From Chitinolyticbacter albus (lineage in GTDB: Bacteria > Pseudomonadota > Gammaproteobacteria > Burkholderiales > Chitinibacteraceae), in the NCBI RefSeq assembly GCF_024437655.1, contig NZ_JANBVF010000015.1, forward strand, positions 55,761 through 119,760: 64,000 nt of DNA, in the 5' to 3' direction. The notes beneath the pieces are model-generated. The model was given only the letters and a program-made list of their open reading frames with translations. It was not told the DNA's origin and did not search any database. Positions 1-8,978 of this stretch are shown one piece after another. Positions within the stretch are counted from its first letter, which is position 1, and each line of letters begins with the position of its first letter. The position numbers and the translations under genes are program-made.

Positions 1-1794
1 CAGCGGCAATAGCAAGGCAGGCCAGCGCGCATCTGGCCAGCGCAGTCGCACCGCCGCTTGCCAGGCGAGCAGGCTGGTCGCCGTCGCCAGCCACAGGCCC
101 GCGGTGAACTGAGGCAGGCCCAGACGATCGACCTCGACCAGGATCGCAACCAGCCAGGCCACGAGCCCCAACACGCCAAACGCAACCGACACGCCGCGCT
201 TGAGCCCGCCTGGCACTGTTTGCAATCGCCACGCGCTGAACAACCAGCTGGCGGCCAGCAACACCCCGCCCACGCAACGGTGATTGAGCCAGGCAATGTC
301 GGCTACCGGCTGCGAATCGATCAGCAACGCCACCCCGGCGGCGAGCTGCAGCAGCAAGCCAAAACCCAGCGCCAGCCGCCGTTGCTGCTTCAGCGCGATC
401 CATACCGCCCCCGCGCCTTCCAGCGCCCAGGCCGCACTGGTCCAACGCGCATCAAGCGCCAGCGGGATCGCCAGCGTCACGAAGATCACGCCCAGCGCCA
501 GGAACGACTCGGCCAACAGCGTCAGCCCAGTATCGCGACGGCGGAACAGCCAAGCCGCCAGCGCCAGATAAATCGCAGCGAGGCCCAGCGCGCTGAACGC
601 CAGGCCGAATTCGAAATCCGCCACCAGCGCCGCCTGCAGGCCAAAACCCACCAGCGGCGTGCCGAATACCAGCGAGCAATCGACGATGCGCTTGGGGGTT
701 GCGCCTTGGCGCAATGCGTACAGCACCGAGATGGCGAGATAGAACGCGAAGAACAGCAGCAAAAAGGGCTCGGTCGACGCGAACAGCGCAGGGGAATACG
801 ACTGCGCCCCCCAGATAGTGCCGATGCCGAACGTGAACACGAAGCCGACCAGATTGAGCGGCCGCCAGGCCTTGAACCAGGCGATGGCGAAAATGCCGGC
901 ATTGAGCAAGGCGTAATAACTGAACAACAACACATGATTGCCACTGCCAGTGGACGCGAGGATAGGCGCGAGAAAACCACCAATGGAACCCATCACCGCC
1001 AGCGAGCGCGCATCCTGGCGGATCGCGAGCCACGCTGACAGACCGCAGAACGCCACCATCAGCGCCAGCGCGAAGGCCGGCGGCAACAGCTGATACAGCT
1101 TGAGTGCGCCAAACGCGGTCAGGTAGAGCAGACCCACGCCGCCGCCTTGCAGGATCAATGCGTAGCCGCGGCGCGCCTCCACCAGGCGCCAGCCAATCAC
1201 CAGCAGCGCGATCGCGCCCAGCGTGACACCAACCAGCCGCAGCTCGATCGGCAACAGGCTGTGATCGGCCGCGTACTTGATCAGGAAACCGACGCCAAAG
1301 AACAGGATGAGGATGCCGATACGCACCACGGTGTTGCCGCCGAACAGCCAGTTCCGCGCCGCGGCCACGGATTGCTCGATCCAATCCGGTCCCTCGCGCG
1401 ACGGCGAGGCGGGAAGTGCCATCGCGGGCCGCGGCGGCTCGGCCGCGACAGAGGCCGGCTCGGGAATGATTTCGGGTTGGCGCGGCGCGGCGGCCTGAGG
1501 GGGTGAGATCGACGCGGGTTGCGCAATCGCGCTGGCCGCCGGGACGGCAGGCGCAGGGGCGTGAACGGAACGCGATTCGGGCATGACGGCTGGCGACGGC
1601 ACCGGCGAGACCGCGACCTGTGCCTCAGCACCGCGCGACGCTTGCTCCAGCCGCTCCAGCCGCCGCGTCAGCGCGCTCACCTGCGTGCGATCGTCGAGCC
1701 AGGCGCCAAATAGCCACCCCAGTACCGCCCAGGGCGCATCGCCGCTCAGCGCCCAGATCACCAGCCCGGCCAAGCCGGACAAGACTTTCCACAT
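1..1794 (-). CDS. DUF2339 family polytopic membrane protein (3' end outside window)
   Basis: The frame is open from an ATG at 1794 to the window edge (598 codons visible). A clear Shine-Dalgarno run (GGGGGAG) lies about 6 bases before the ATG. The N-terminus MWKVLSGLAGLVIWALSG is a short membrane segment. It is followed by a charged helix (residues about 30-55), a Pro/Ala-rich linker to about 125, and then many closely spaced hydrophobic segments with short loops. The WLFGGNTVVRIGILILFFG stretch after the linker is typical of the DUF2339 (PF10101) family. The family's function is not established; an inner-membrane location is clear. The protein is truncated only by the window edge. Long ORFs on the plus strand over this gene are coding shadows. 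Confidence 0.85.
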   Translation of the reverse strand, partial: MWKVLSGLAGLVIWALSGDAPWAVLGWLFGAWLDDRTQVSALTRRLERLEQASRGAEAQVAVSPVPSPAVMPESRSVHAPAPAVPAASAIAQPASISPPQAAAPRQPEIIPEPASVAAEPPRPAMALPASPSREGPDWIEQSVAAARNWLFGGNTVVRIGILILFFGVGFLIKYAADHSLLPIELRLVGVTLGAIALLVIGWRLVEARRGYALILQGGGVGLLYLTAFGALKLYQLLPPAFALALMVAFCGLSAWLAIRQDARSLAVMGSIGGFLAPILASTGSGNHVLLFSYYALLNAGIFAIAWFKAWRPLNLVGFVFTFGIGTIWGAQSYSPALFASTEPFLLLFFAFYLAISVLYALRQGATPKRIVDCSLVFGTPLVGFGLQAALVADFEFGLAFSALGLAAIYLALAAWLFRRRDTGLTLLAESFLALGVIFVTLAIPLALDARWTSAAWALEGAGAVWIALKQQRRLALGFGLLLQLAAGVALLIDSQPVADIAWLNHRCVGGVLLAASWLFSAWRLQTVPGGLKRGVSVAFGVLGLVAWLVAILVEVDRLGLPQFTAGLWLATATSLLAWQAAVRLRWPDARWPALLLPL

Positions 1795-2197
1795 TGCGAT
1801 CTCCCCCAAGATTTGAACAAGGGTAATCGCACGGCCAATGCGCTGTCATCGAGATGTTAATTTTGATGTCAGCACACGACATGGGTGGGAATCCAGCCAG
1901 CCCCCCGGCGCGCTGCAAACGTGCCGTCTTGGCCAGCGAAGCGCGCGTCCCCTCGACGCTTCAGCCCTTCACCGGCCGCGATTCGTGACAAGGTTGGCCT
2001 GGCTGTACCACCCCGGCTCCTCGCCGCGGTTGCAGGCGGTAGCACGCCCTCTTTCGACCCAGTATTTAGTTCTATACAGTTCAATTGACTTTACAACTAA
2101 ATCAGTTGGGTGTTTAATTTCGCCATGCGCCGTCGTGCCATGGGCCACAAGCCCATGGGTCACGCGGACCACCCCAGCTCCACGAGGACTTGCACAC
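1795..2197. other. Intergenic region upstream of small secreted protein
   Basis: This stretch of about 400 bases has no convincing gene. Positions 2050-2120 are distinctly AT-rich against the GC-rich background and hold TTGACT near 2086 and several TATA-like hexamers, so the promoter for the downstream small gene probably lies here. No exact -35/-10 pair could be fixed. Confidence 0.4.
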
Positions 2198-2431
2198 ATG
2201 AACACGCTTACCCGAATCGCCACCGTGATCGCCGGTTGCACGCTCGCCTTCGGCGCCTATGCATCTGAAGGCGGACAAACCGCCACGAGCCACAAGGTGG
2301 CGGAAGGTGCTCAAGGCAGCACCACCGTGCAGTACAAGCTAACACAAGGCAAACAGGGCAAGTCGTTCACGCGCAACACCTTCGCCGAAGGCAATCAGGG
2401 TGAATCCAATGTGCGTCCGGCCCGGGCCTGA
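2198..2431 (+). CDS. Small secreted protein with EGxQG-type repeats
   Basis: This is a 77-residue protein. Residues 1-22 (MNTLTRIATVIAGCTLAFGAYA) form a Sec signal peptide with an AYA-S cleavage site. The mature part of about 55 residues is polar and carries three short imperfect repeats (AEGAQG, TQGKQG, AEGNQG), each followed by a Ser/Thr/Lys-rich segment. I chose the ATG at 2198 because the signal peptide starts there and GAGGA lies about 10 bases upstream; the longer upstream extension of the frame lacks such features. The gene is monocistronic and ends at a strong bidirectional terminator. No family is recognised; it may be a small periplasmic or surface protein. Confidence 0.6.
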   Translation: MNTLTRIATVIAGCTLAFGAYASEGGQTATSHKVAEGAQGSTTVQYKLTQGKQGKSFTRNTFAEGNQGESNVRPARA

Positions 2432-2442
2432 CCCCGTTTCAA

Positions 2443-2482
2443 GCAACAAAAAACCCGCAGCGCGCTGCGGGTTTTTTGTTGC
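2443..2482. terminator. Bidirectional intrinsic terminator
   Basis: An inverted repeat, ACCCGCAG/CTGCGGGT around CGCG, is flanked by an A-run on the left and a T-run on the right. It lies between the small secreted protein gene (plus) and fabF (minus), which converge here, so it can end both transcripts. Confidence 0.9.
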
Positions 2483-2493
2483 TGTCATCGCGA

Positions 2494-3735
2494 TCAAACG
2501 CGCTTGAACACCAGCGTGCCGTTGGTACCACCAAAACCGAACGAGTTGGAGATCGCAATCTCGATCTTCATCTCGCGCGCGGTGTTCGCCACGTAGTCCA
2601 GATCACAACCGCCCTCGATGTCCTGCTCGAACAGGTTGATCGTCGGCGGCGAAACCTGGTTGTGCACGGCCAGGATCGAGTAGACGGCCTCGACGCCGCC
2701 CGCGCCACCCAGCAGGTGGCCGGTCATCGACTTGGTCGAATTCACCGCGAGCTTCTTGGCGTGCTCACCGAACGCGAGCTTCAGTGCGTTGGTTTCATTG
2801 GCGTCGCCCAGCGGCGTCGACGTACCGTGTGCGTTCACATACTGCACCTCGTCGGCGTTGATGCCGGCGTCACGCAGCGCGTTGGCCACGCCACGCGCGG
2901 GGCCTTCGGCACTCGGCGCGGTGATGTGGTGCGCATCCGAGCTCATGCCGAAACCGACCAGCTCACAGTAGATCCTGGCGCCGCGTTTGACCGCGTGCTC
3001 ATATTCCTCGAGCACCAGCACGCCGGCGCCCTCCCCCATGACGAAGCCATCACGGCCCTTGTCCCACGGCCGGCTGGCGGTGGCCGGGTCGTCATTGCGG
3101 GTCGACAGTGCCTTCATCGCCGCAAAGCCACCGACCCCGAGGCGCGAAATCGCACCTTCGGCACCACCAGCCACCATCACGTCGGCGTCGCCGTACTGGA
3201 TGATGCGAGTCGCATCGCCGATCGAGTGCGCGCCGGTGGTGCAGGCGGACACGATGCCGTAGCTGGGGCCCTGATAGCCCTTGAGGATGGTCACGTGACC
3301 GGCGATCAGGTTGATCAGCGAGCCAGGAATGAAGAACGGGCCAATCTTGCGTGGACCGCCATTGATCAGGTCCACGCCGGTTTCCTCGATCAGCGGCAGG
3401 CCGCCGATGCCGGAACCGATATTGACGCCGACGCGGGTCTTGTCGAGGCTGGTCACGTCGTCCAGGCCCGAATCGGCAATGGCCTGCAGCGCCGCAGCGA
3501 CGCCGTAGTGGATGAACGCATCCATGCGGCGCGCTTCCTTGGCGCTGATGTATTGGGTGATGTCGAAGCCCTTGACTTCGCCGGCGATCTGGCAGGCCAG
3601 GTCGCTCGCGTCGAAACGCGTGATGGTGGCAATGCCGGATTGGCCGTTCAGCAGGTTGGCCCAGCCGGTCGCGACGTCATTGCCGACCGGGGATACATGG
3701 CCCAGGCCGGTGACGACGACTCTGCGTTTGGACAT
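2494..3735 (-). CDS. fabF: 3-oxoacyl-[ACP] synthase II
   Basis: The product is beta-ketoacyl-ACP synthase II (KAS II), which elongates acyl-ACP by decarboxylative condensation with malonyl-ACP in the cytoplasm. The protein is 413 residues, the usual FabF length. The N-terminus [12 protein letters not shown] is typical. The Cys-His-His catalytic set is visible as [10 protein letters not shown] (nucleophile near residue 163), [11 protein letters not shown] (His near 303) and [12 protein letters not shown] (His near 340). The C-terminus [14 protein letters not shown] is the family signature. I chose ATG 3735, which has GGAG upstream; a 31-codon upstream extension of the frame is not conserved. 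It is the last gene of the lipid cluster, 159 bases after acpP. Confidence 0.97.
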   Translation of the reverse strand: MSKRRVVVTGLGHVSPVGNDVATGWANLLNGQSGIATITRFDASDLACQIAGEVKGFDITQYISAKEARRMDAFIHYGVAAALQAIADSGLDDVTSLDKTRVGVNIGSGIGGLPLIEETGVDLINGGPRKIGPFFIPGSLINLIAGHVTILKGYQGPSYGIVSACTTGAHSIGDATRIIQYGDADVMVAGGAEGAISRLGVGGFAAMKALSTRNDDPATASRPWDKGRDGFVMGEGAGVLVLEEYEHAVKRGARIYCELVGFGMSSDAHHITAPSAEGPARGVANALRDAGINADEVQYVNAHGTSTPLGDANETNALKLAFGEHAKKLAVNSTKSMTGHLLGGAGGVEAVYSILAVHNQVSPPTINLFEQDIEGGCDLDYVANTAREMKIEIAISNSFGFGGTNGTLVFKRV

Positions 3736-3894
3736 GGGAATCTCCGAAGGGTAAGCCAGATGGAACAAGAGCGGCTTGCAGGCACCGTACGCACCCTCAC
3801 GTACCCAAAATCGGGCCGCCACAGGCAAGAACGGGGCGCTACAGGCCGCTCCAGGCGCCGCCCCTAACAGGCGGACGCGGAAATCGCAGAAGGA

Positions 3895-4134
3895 TTACTT
3901 GGCCAGATGCGCGCTGACGTAATCAATCGCTTGCTGAACCGTGGTGATCTTTTCGGCTTCTTCGTCCGGGATTTCGCACTCGAACTCTTCTTCCAGCGCC
4001 ATCACGAGTTCAACGGTGTCGAGCGAGTCTGCGCCGAGGTCGTTCACGAACGACGATTCGGTCTTGACGTCGGTTTCCGGCACGCCAAGTTGCTCTGCAA
4101 CGATTTTCTTCACGCGCTGTTCGATGTTTTCCAT
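3895..4134 (-). CDS. acpP: Acyl carrier protein
   Basis: A 79-residue acidic protein that carries the growing acyl chain on 4'-phosphopantetheine. The attachment site is the Ser in [10 protein letters not shown] (near residue 37), and the helix II/III signature [19 protein letters not shown] is intact. It lies between fabG and fabF as in most proteobacteria. It has its own promoter in the fabG-acpP gap (see the feature at 4181-4208), which fits the high expression expected for ACP. Confidence 0.98.
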   Translation of the reverse strand: MENIEQRVKKIVAEQLGVPETDVKTESSFVNDLGADSLDTVELVMALEEEFECEIPDEEAEKITTVQQAIDYVSAHLAK

Positions 4135-4180
4135 GGATTTAACCCAAGCCTTTTGAGGAATTCAGATAAAAAGCGTCGGC

Positions 4181-4208
4181 ATTGTACCAAAAAAACGGGA
4201 AGCGCCAA
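4181..4208 (-). promoter_or_regulatory. Predicted sigma-70 promoter of acpP
   Basis: On the minus strand TTGGCG (4208-4203) and TACAAT (4186-4181) are separated by 16 bases. The predicted start is about 40 bases upstream of the acpP ATG. The -10 is one mismatch from consensus and the -35 matches 4 of 6. Confidence 0.6.
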
Positions 4209-4282
4209 GCAAGGCACGCCGTCCATCTGATCATGCGCAACGCGTATTGGGGGCTCCGCACCAACATGGCGCGGAAAACCCG

Positions 4283-5026
4283 TCAATTCATGTACATGCC
4301 GCCGTTCACGTGCAAGGTCTGGCCGGTGATATAACTGGCCTTGTCGCAAGCGAGAAAACCCACGGCATCGGCAATTTCACGCGCCTCGCCCAGGCGACCG
4401 AGTGCAATATTACCCACCAGCGCGGCTTTCTGCTCATCCGGCAGGCCACGGGTCATGTCGGTATCGATGAAACCGGGAGCGACAGCGTTCACCGTCACAC
4501 CGCGCGAACCGATCTCACGCGCCAGCGACTTGGTAAAGCCAAACAAGGCCGCCTTGGCCGCCGAGTAGTTGGTCTGCCCCGGGTTGCCCGTGGCACCGAC
4601 GACCGAGGCGATGTTGATGATGCGACCCCAACGGGCCTTCATCATGCCGCGCAACACGGCCTTGGAAAGCTTGTAGACCGGCTTGAGATTGGTATCCATG
4701 ATGGCGTCCCATTCCTCGTCTTTCATCCGCATCAACAGGTTGTCGCGGGTGATTCCGGCGTTGTTCACCAGCACGGCGATCGCGCCATGCTGCTGCTCGA
4801 TCTGGGCGATGATGGCCTCGCAAGCGCCTTCATCGGTCACATTGAGCTTGAGACCGGCGCCCTGGGCACCGGCTTCCTTTAGATAAGTGCCGATCGCTTC
4901 GGCGCCGGCGTCACTGGTGGCGGTGCCGATCACGGTGGCGCCCTGCGCCGCCAGCTCCAGCGCGATCGCCTGGCCGATGCCACGCGAGGCGCCGGTCACC
5001 AGCGCCACTTTTCCTGCAAGACTCAT
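4283..5026 (-). CDS. fabG: 3-oxoacyl-[ACP] reductase
   Basis: A 247-residue short-chain dehydrogenase that reduces beta-ketoacyl-ACP with NADPH in each elongation cycle. The cofactor motif TGASRGIG (residues about 12-19), NNAG, the catalytic Ser region (INIASVVGATGNPGQ) and the YSAAK motif are all present, and the C-terminus GGMYMN is typical of FabG. I chose ATG 5026, with AAGGAG six bases upstream, over an upstream in-frame ATG seven codons earlier. It lies 46 bases downstream of fabD and 148 upstream of acpP. Confidence 0.97.
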   Translation of the reverse strand: MSLAGKVALVTGASRGIGQAIALELAAQGATVIGTATSDAGAEAIGTYLKEAGAQGAGLKLNVTDEGACEAIIAQIEQQHGAIAVLVNNAGITRDNLLMRMKDEEWDAIMDTNLKPVYKLSKAVLRGMMKARWGRIINIASVVGATGNPGQTNYSAAKAALFGFTKSLAREIGSRGVTVNAVAPGFIDTDMTRGLPDEQKAALVGNIALGRLGEAREIADAVGFLACDKASYITGQTLHVNGGMYMN

Positions 5027-5072
5027 CTTGGCTCCTTGTTCAAGCAAACGATCACAGATTACCAGCAGTGGA

Positions 5073-6002
5073 TTACAGCAACGACTTCAGCGCATCGAAC
5101 GCGGTGAGGTCGGTCAGCGGCACGTGCTGCGCGCCATCGGCGATGCGCTTGTTGAGGCCGACCAGTACCTTGCCCGGACCGCATTCGGCGATCACCGTCG
5201 CGCCGTCCGCCGCCATCTGTTGCACGGTCTCGACCCAGCGCACCGGCTGGTAGAGCTGGCGGGTCAGCGCATCGCGGATCTGCGCCGCGTCGGTATAGGC
5301 AGCGACATCGGCATTGTGGATGACCGGGAACTCGGGCGCAGCCACATGGATGCCCGCGAGCGCGGCAGCAAGCTTTTCAGCTGCCGGCTTCATCAGCGCA
5401 CAATGCGACGGCACCGACACCGGCAGCGGCAGCGCGCGCTTGGCACCCTGCTCCTTGCAAAGTGCCATGGCGCGCTCGACCGCGGCCTTGTTGCCGGCGA
5501 TCACCACCTGGCCGGCGGAATTGAAATTCACGGCCTCGACGATTTCCCCCTGCGCCGCCTCGGCGCAAGCGGCAACGATCACGTCATCAGGCAGGCCCAG
5601 GATGGCCGCCATCGCGCCGACGCCTTCGGGCACGGCGTTCTGCATGGCCTCGGCGCGCAGGCGCACCAGCTTGACCGCATCGGCAAAGGCAATGCTGCCT
5701 GCCGCAGCCAGCGCCGTGTATTCGCCCAGCGAATGCCCGGCCGCCAACGCAGGCTGTGCGCCGCCGGCCGCGCGCCAGGCGCGGAACACGGCAATGCCGG
5801 CGGTCAGCATCAAGGGCTGGGTGTTGACGGTGGCGTTGATCACGGCCGCGTCGGCACCCTCGTCGCACATGGCCCACAGATCCTGGCCGAGCGCAGTGCT
5901 GGCTTCCTCGAAGGTCTGGCGCACGGACGCATCGCCAGCAAAGCCCTTCATCATGCCCAGCGATTGCGAGCCCTGGCCCGGGAATACGAATGCGAGAGAC
6001 AT
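5073..6002 (-). CDS. fabD: Malonyl-CoA:ACP acyltransferase
   Basis: A 309-residue enzyme that transfers malonyl from CoA to ACP, supplying the extender unit for fatty acid synthesis. The N-terminus AFVFPGQGSQSLGM is the family signature. The nucleophile is the Ser in AAGHSLGEYTA, and the catalytic His is in VPSHCALM (near residue 200). AAGGAG lies six bases before the ATG. A strong hairpin with a T-run separates it from fabH, so fabD may depend on readthrough or on its own start. Confidence 0.97.
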   Translation of the reverse strand: MSLAFVFPGQGSQSLGMMKGFAGDASVRQTFEEASTALGQDLWAMCDEGADAAVINATVNTQPLMLTAGIAVFRAWRAAGGAQPALAAGHSLGEYTALAAAGSIAFADAVKLVRLRAEAMQNAVPEGVGAMAAILGLPDDVIVAACAEAAQGEIVEAVNFNSAGQVVIAGNKAAVERAMALCKEQGAKRALPLPVSVPSHCALMKPAAEKLAAALAGIHVAAPEFPVIHNADVAAYTDAAQIRDALTRQLYQPVRWVETVQQMAADGATVIAECGPGKVLVGLNKRIADGAQHVPLTDLTAFDALKSLL

Positions 6003-6032
6003 GGTCGCTCCTTGAAACAGTCGTTTGAAATC

Positions 6033-6057
6033 AAAAACGGCGCTCTTCGCGCCGTTT
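6033..6057 (-). terminator. Intrinsic terminator or attenuator between fabH and fabD
   Basis: On the minus strand a 9-bp perfect stem (AAACGGCGC/GCGCCGTTT, 5-base loop) runs straight into TTTTTGATTT. It starts 3 bases after the fabH stop and ends about 30 bases before the fabD ATG, inside what is usually a single operon. Confidence 0.8.
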
Positions 6058-6060
6058 CCA

Positions 6061-7017
6061 TCAGTATTTCAGCAGCACCGAACCCCAGGCGAAGCCACCA
6101 CCTATCCCCTCAAGCAACAAGGTCTGGCCCGGCCGGATGCGGCCGCTCTTCACGCCCTCGTCGAGCGCCAGCGGGATCGACGCGGCCGACGTATTGCCAT
6201 GCTTGTCCACGGTGACGATGACCTGCTCCATCGGCAGATGCAGGTGCTTGGCGGTCGCTTCGATGATGCGCAGATTGGCCTGATGCGGCACCAGCCAGTC
6301 GATATCGGATTTCGCGAGCCCCGCCGCGGCCAGCGTCTGCTCGGCCACGTCGGCCAGCGCACGCACCGCAAACTTGAACACGGCGTTGCCTTCCATGTAG
6401 ATCCACGGACTGCCGTCGATCGCCCCCTGCGTCACCCGGCCTTCGGCCTTGAGGATGCCGCTGTAGCGACCGTCGGCATGCAGCTGGGTATGCAGGATGC
6501 CAGGCTCGTCCGAGGCCTTGAGCACCACGGCGCCGGCGCCATCGCCAAACAGCACACAGGTGGCACGGTCTTCCCAGTTGATCAGGTTGGAGAGCTTCTC
6601 CGCGCCGACGATCACCGCGCACTGGGCGGCGCCGCTCTTGATCATGGCGTTGGCGGTGGCCAGCGCGTAGATGAAACCGGCGCACACCGCCTGCATGTCG
6701 AAAGCGGGGAAGCCATGTACGCCAAGCCGCTCCTGCAGCAGGCAGGCGGTCGACGGGAAGATATTGTCCGGGGTCGTTGTCGCGACGATCAAGAGGTCGA
6801 TCTCCTCGCGCGCCACGCCGGCCGATTCGAGCGCGCGCTCGATGGCGATGAGGGCGAGATCGGAAGTCAGCTGCTCCGGCTGCGCGATATGGCGCTGACG
6901 GATGCCGGTGCGGCTGGCGATCCACTCATCGCTGGTCTCGATGCGTTTGGCGAGATCGTCGTTGGTGACGATCTGCTCGGGCAGGTAGGAACCGGTTCCG
7001 ACGATGCGGGCGTACAT
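6061..7017 (-). CDS. fabH: 3-oxoacyl-[ACP] synthase III
   Basis: A 318-residue KAS III that starts fatty acid synthesis by condensing an acyl-CoA (usually acetyl-CoA) with malonyl-ACP. The catalytic Cys lies in [12 protein letters not shown] (near residue 112), the His in [11 protein letters not shown] and the Asn in [13 protein letters not shown], which completes the Cys-His-Asn triad. GAGGT precedes the ATG. The gene begins 18 bases after plsX, and the two are very likely co-transcribed. Confidence 0.97.
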   Translation of the reverse strand: MYARIVGTGSYLPEQIVTNDDLAKRIETSDEWIASRTGIRQRHIAQPEQLTSDLALIAIERALESAGVAREEIDLLIVATTTPDNIFPSTACLLQERLGVHGFPAFDMQAVCAGFIYALATANAMIKSGAAQCAVIVGAEKLSNLINWEDRATCVLFGDGAGAVVLKASDEPGILHTQLHADGRYSGILKAEGRVTQGAIDGSPWIYMEGNAVFKFAVRALADVAEQTLAAAGLAKSDIDWLVPHQANLRIIEATAKHLHLPMEQVIVTVDKHGNTSAASIPLALDEGVKSGRIRPGQTLLLEGIGGGFAWGSVLLKY

Positions 7018-7035
7018 GGAGTGACCTCGAATGGA

Positions 7036-8076
7036 TTAATGCGCGGACGGCGGTAAAGCGTCGTGGACGGCAAGTTGATGCTGTACCAATTCGGCAGTGC
7101 GCTGCGCCACGCCGGCTTGCGCTTCTTCCACCGCCTGCTTGAGCGCCCAGTAGAACGCCAAGCGGTCGGCGCCGCCGTGGCTTTTTACCACAATCCCGTT
7201 CAGGCCGAGCAATGAGGCGCCATTGAAACGGCGCGGGTCGACCCGCTTCTTGAAGCGACCGAGCACCGGCCAGGCCAGCCCCGCCAAGGCTTTGGTCCAC
7301 CACGAGCGTACGAATTCCTGCTTGAGGAAATCGGCCAGCATCTTGGCCAGGCCCTCGGACGACTTCAGCGCCACGTTGCCGGTGAAGCCATCGGTCGCGA
7401 TCACGTCGACCACACCGCTGAACAGGTCGTTGCCCTCGACATTGCCGTAGAAATTGAGCTTGGACGCGCGCAGCAGCTCGGCCGCCTGCTTGGCCAGATC
7501 GTTGCCCTTGATGTCCTCCTCGCCGACGTTCAACAGGCCGACGGTGGGGTGCGGCTTGTGCCTGACCGCCGACACCAGCGCGGAACCCATCACGGCGAAC
7601 TGCAGCAGGTGTTCGGGCGTGCAGTCGACATTGGCGCCCAGATCGAGCACACAGGTCTCGCTGCCGCTGAGCGAGGGCATCATGCGCGCGATGGCCGGGC
7701 GCTCGATGCCGCGTATGGTCTTGAGCACGAAACGCGCGGTCGCCATCAACGCGCCGGTATTGCCGGCCGACACGCAGGCGTTGGCTTCGCCGGACTTGAC
7801 GAGGTTGATCGCCACGCGCATCGACGAATCTTTCTTGTTCTTCAGCGCCGATTGAGGCGACTCGTCCATCGCGACGACCTCGGTCGCGGCATGGATGCGC
7901 AGGCGCGGGCCACAGCCCTTGCGTCGCGCCTTGAGCTCGGCCTCGATCGCGTCGGACAGGCCAACCAGCACGATGTTGACGTCGGGATGATCGTCGAGAA
8001 ATCGCAATACGGCAGGCACGGTCACGTGCGTGCCGTGATCGCCGCCCATTGCGTCGACCGCTACGGTGATGTCCAT
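7036..8076 (-). CDS. plsX: Phosphate acyltransferase PlsX
   Basis: A 346-residue enzyme that converts acyl-ACP and phosphate to acyl-phosphate, the donor for PlsY in phosphatidic acid synthesis. The N-terminus [13 protein letters not shown] and the internal [13 protein letters not shown] block are diagnostic. AGGA lies six bases before the ATG. The position between rpmF and fabH is the classical arrangement. The rpmF-plsX gap contains a long hairpin (see the feature at 8117-8151). Confidence 0.97.
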   Translation of the reverse strand: MDITVAVDAMGGDHGTHVTVPAVLRFLDDHPDVNIVLVGLSDAIEAELKARRKGCGPRLRIHAATEVVAMDESPQSALKNKKDSSMRVAINLVKSGEANACVSAGNTGALMATARFVLKTIRGIERPAIARMMPSLSGSETCVLDLGANVDCTPEHLLQFAVMGSALVSAVRHKPHPTVGLLNVGEEDIKGNDLAKQAAELLRASKLNFYGNVEGNDLFSGVVDVIATDGFTGNVALKSSEGLAKMLADFLKQEFVRSWWTKALAGLAWPVLGRFKKRVDPRRFNGASLLGLNGIVVKSHGGADRLAFYWALKQAVEEAQAGVAQRTAELVQHQLAVHDALPPSAH

Positions 8077-8116
8077 GAATTTCCTAGCTAGTCTGGCGGG
8101 GTTGTCCAGAATGGCG

Positions 8117-8151
8117 AACGGCGCAAACAGGGGTCTCCTGAGTGCGCCGTT
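8117..8151 (-). repeat. Nested hairpin between rpmF and plsX
   Basis: Nine-base arms (AACGGCGCA 8117-8125, TGCGCCGTT 8143-8151) enclose a second small stem (CAGG/CCTG). No T-run follows on the minus strand, so it is more likely an mRNA processing or stability element than a terminator. A separate 7-bp stem (CATAACC/GGTTATG, 8154-8171) follows the rpmF stop directly. Confidence 0.5.
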
Positions 8152-8181
8152 TTCATAACCGTTTGGTTATGCAGCGAATTA

Positions 8182-8361
8182 TTACTCGCCCTTGGCCTTA
8201 ATCACACGACGGCCACGGTAGAAACCATTCGGGCTGATGTGGTGACGCAGGTGGACTTCGCCGGTGGTCGGCTCGACAGCCAGCGCCGGGTTGGTCAGGA
8301 AGTCGTGGGCGCGGTGCATGCCACGCTTGGACGGGGACTTTTTGTTCTGTTGAACGGCCAT
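8182..8361 (-). CDS. rpmF: Large ribosomal subunit protein bL32
   Basis: A 59-residue basic protein, [20 protein letters not shown] at the start and [12 protein letters not shown] at the end, matching bL32. In this copy the zinc-ligand Cys residues seen in some bL32 proteins are absent (C- form). AAGGAG lies six bases before the ATG. It sits 33 bases after yceD and before plsX, the usual linkage of ribosome supply to lipid synthesis. Its short length makes it easy to miss. Confidence 0.97.
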   Translation of the reverse strand: MAVQQNKKSPSKRGMHRAHDFLTNPALAVEPTTGEVHLRHHISPNGFYRGRRVIKAKGE

Positions 8362-8394
8362 GGTAAAGCTCCTTGAAAACCAGTTTCAGTTCAG

Positions 8395-8916
8395 TTATTC
8401 CGCTTTCCTGGTTTTCAAACCTGCCAGGACAGCAAACGGATTCGGTTTGGCCGCAGCACGCACGGCCTCGTCCTCGTCACCGCACGCGACATGTCGCGGC
8501 GCCAGCGGCAAGGACAGCAATACTTCGTCTTCGACCAGCCCTTGCACATCAAGCTCGGGTTCGATCAGCATGCCCTCGAGGTCTTCGTCGATGTTTTCGG
8601 CATCGTCCAGACTTTCCTCGTCGACAAACTGCGTCAGCACCGACTCGCCCTTCAACGACCAAGCCAGAGGCTTGAGGCAACGCTGGCAAACGAGATTGAG
8701 CTCACCCTTGAGTGTCAACGCCAGGTACGGGCGCTGGTAGCGATCCACGCCACCCACCAGTCTCCAGCTCACGACACCGGCCTGATCAGCCCGCTGATCG
8801 GCAAGACGTGCAAGTGCAGCCACTTCGACCGAACCCTCGAGTGACTGTTTCTCCTTGGCGAATTCGGCGCTATGGATCACCGTCATACTCTGGGGACGAA
8901 GCAATAAACCGCGCAT
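8395..8916 (-). CDS. yceD: YceD/DUF177 family protein
   Basis: A 173-residue acidic protein of the DUF177 (PF02620) family, genetically linked with rpmF across bacteria and implicated elsewhere in 23S rRNA accumulation. The Cys pair in LVCQRCLKPLAW resembles the family's CxxC, and the central acidic segment DEESLDDAENIDEDLEG is typical. The start is uncertain: ATG 8916 gives 173 residues, but neither it nor the internal ATG 8886 (163 residues, MTVIHSAEFAKEK) has a strong ribosome-binding site. It is the first gene of the operon and divergent from maf. Confidence 0.9.
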   Translation of the reverse strand: MRGLLLRPQSMTVIHSAEFAKEKQSLEGSVEVAALARLADQRADQAGVVSWRLVGGVDRYQRPYLALTLKGELNLVCQRCLKPLAWSLKGESVLTQFVDEESLDDAENIDEDLEGMLIEPELDVQGLVEDEVLLSLPLAPRHVACGDEDEAVRAAAKPNPFAVLAGLKTRKAE

Positions 8917-8978
8917 GATACAATCGCCGCCTTCGTGCTGTCAAAGCTTTTGAACGCCCTGCCTTGCGGCGAAAAACC

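Noticed and set aside
1..1384. Long ORFs on both strands over the DUF2339 gene
   Set aside because: They are shadow frames of a GC-rich gene; only the open frame from 1794 has membrane-helix composition and a ribosome-binding site.
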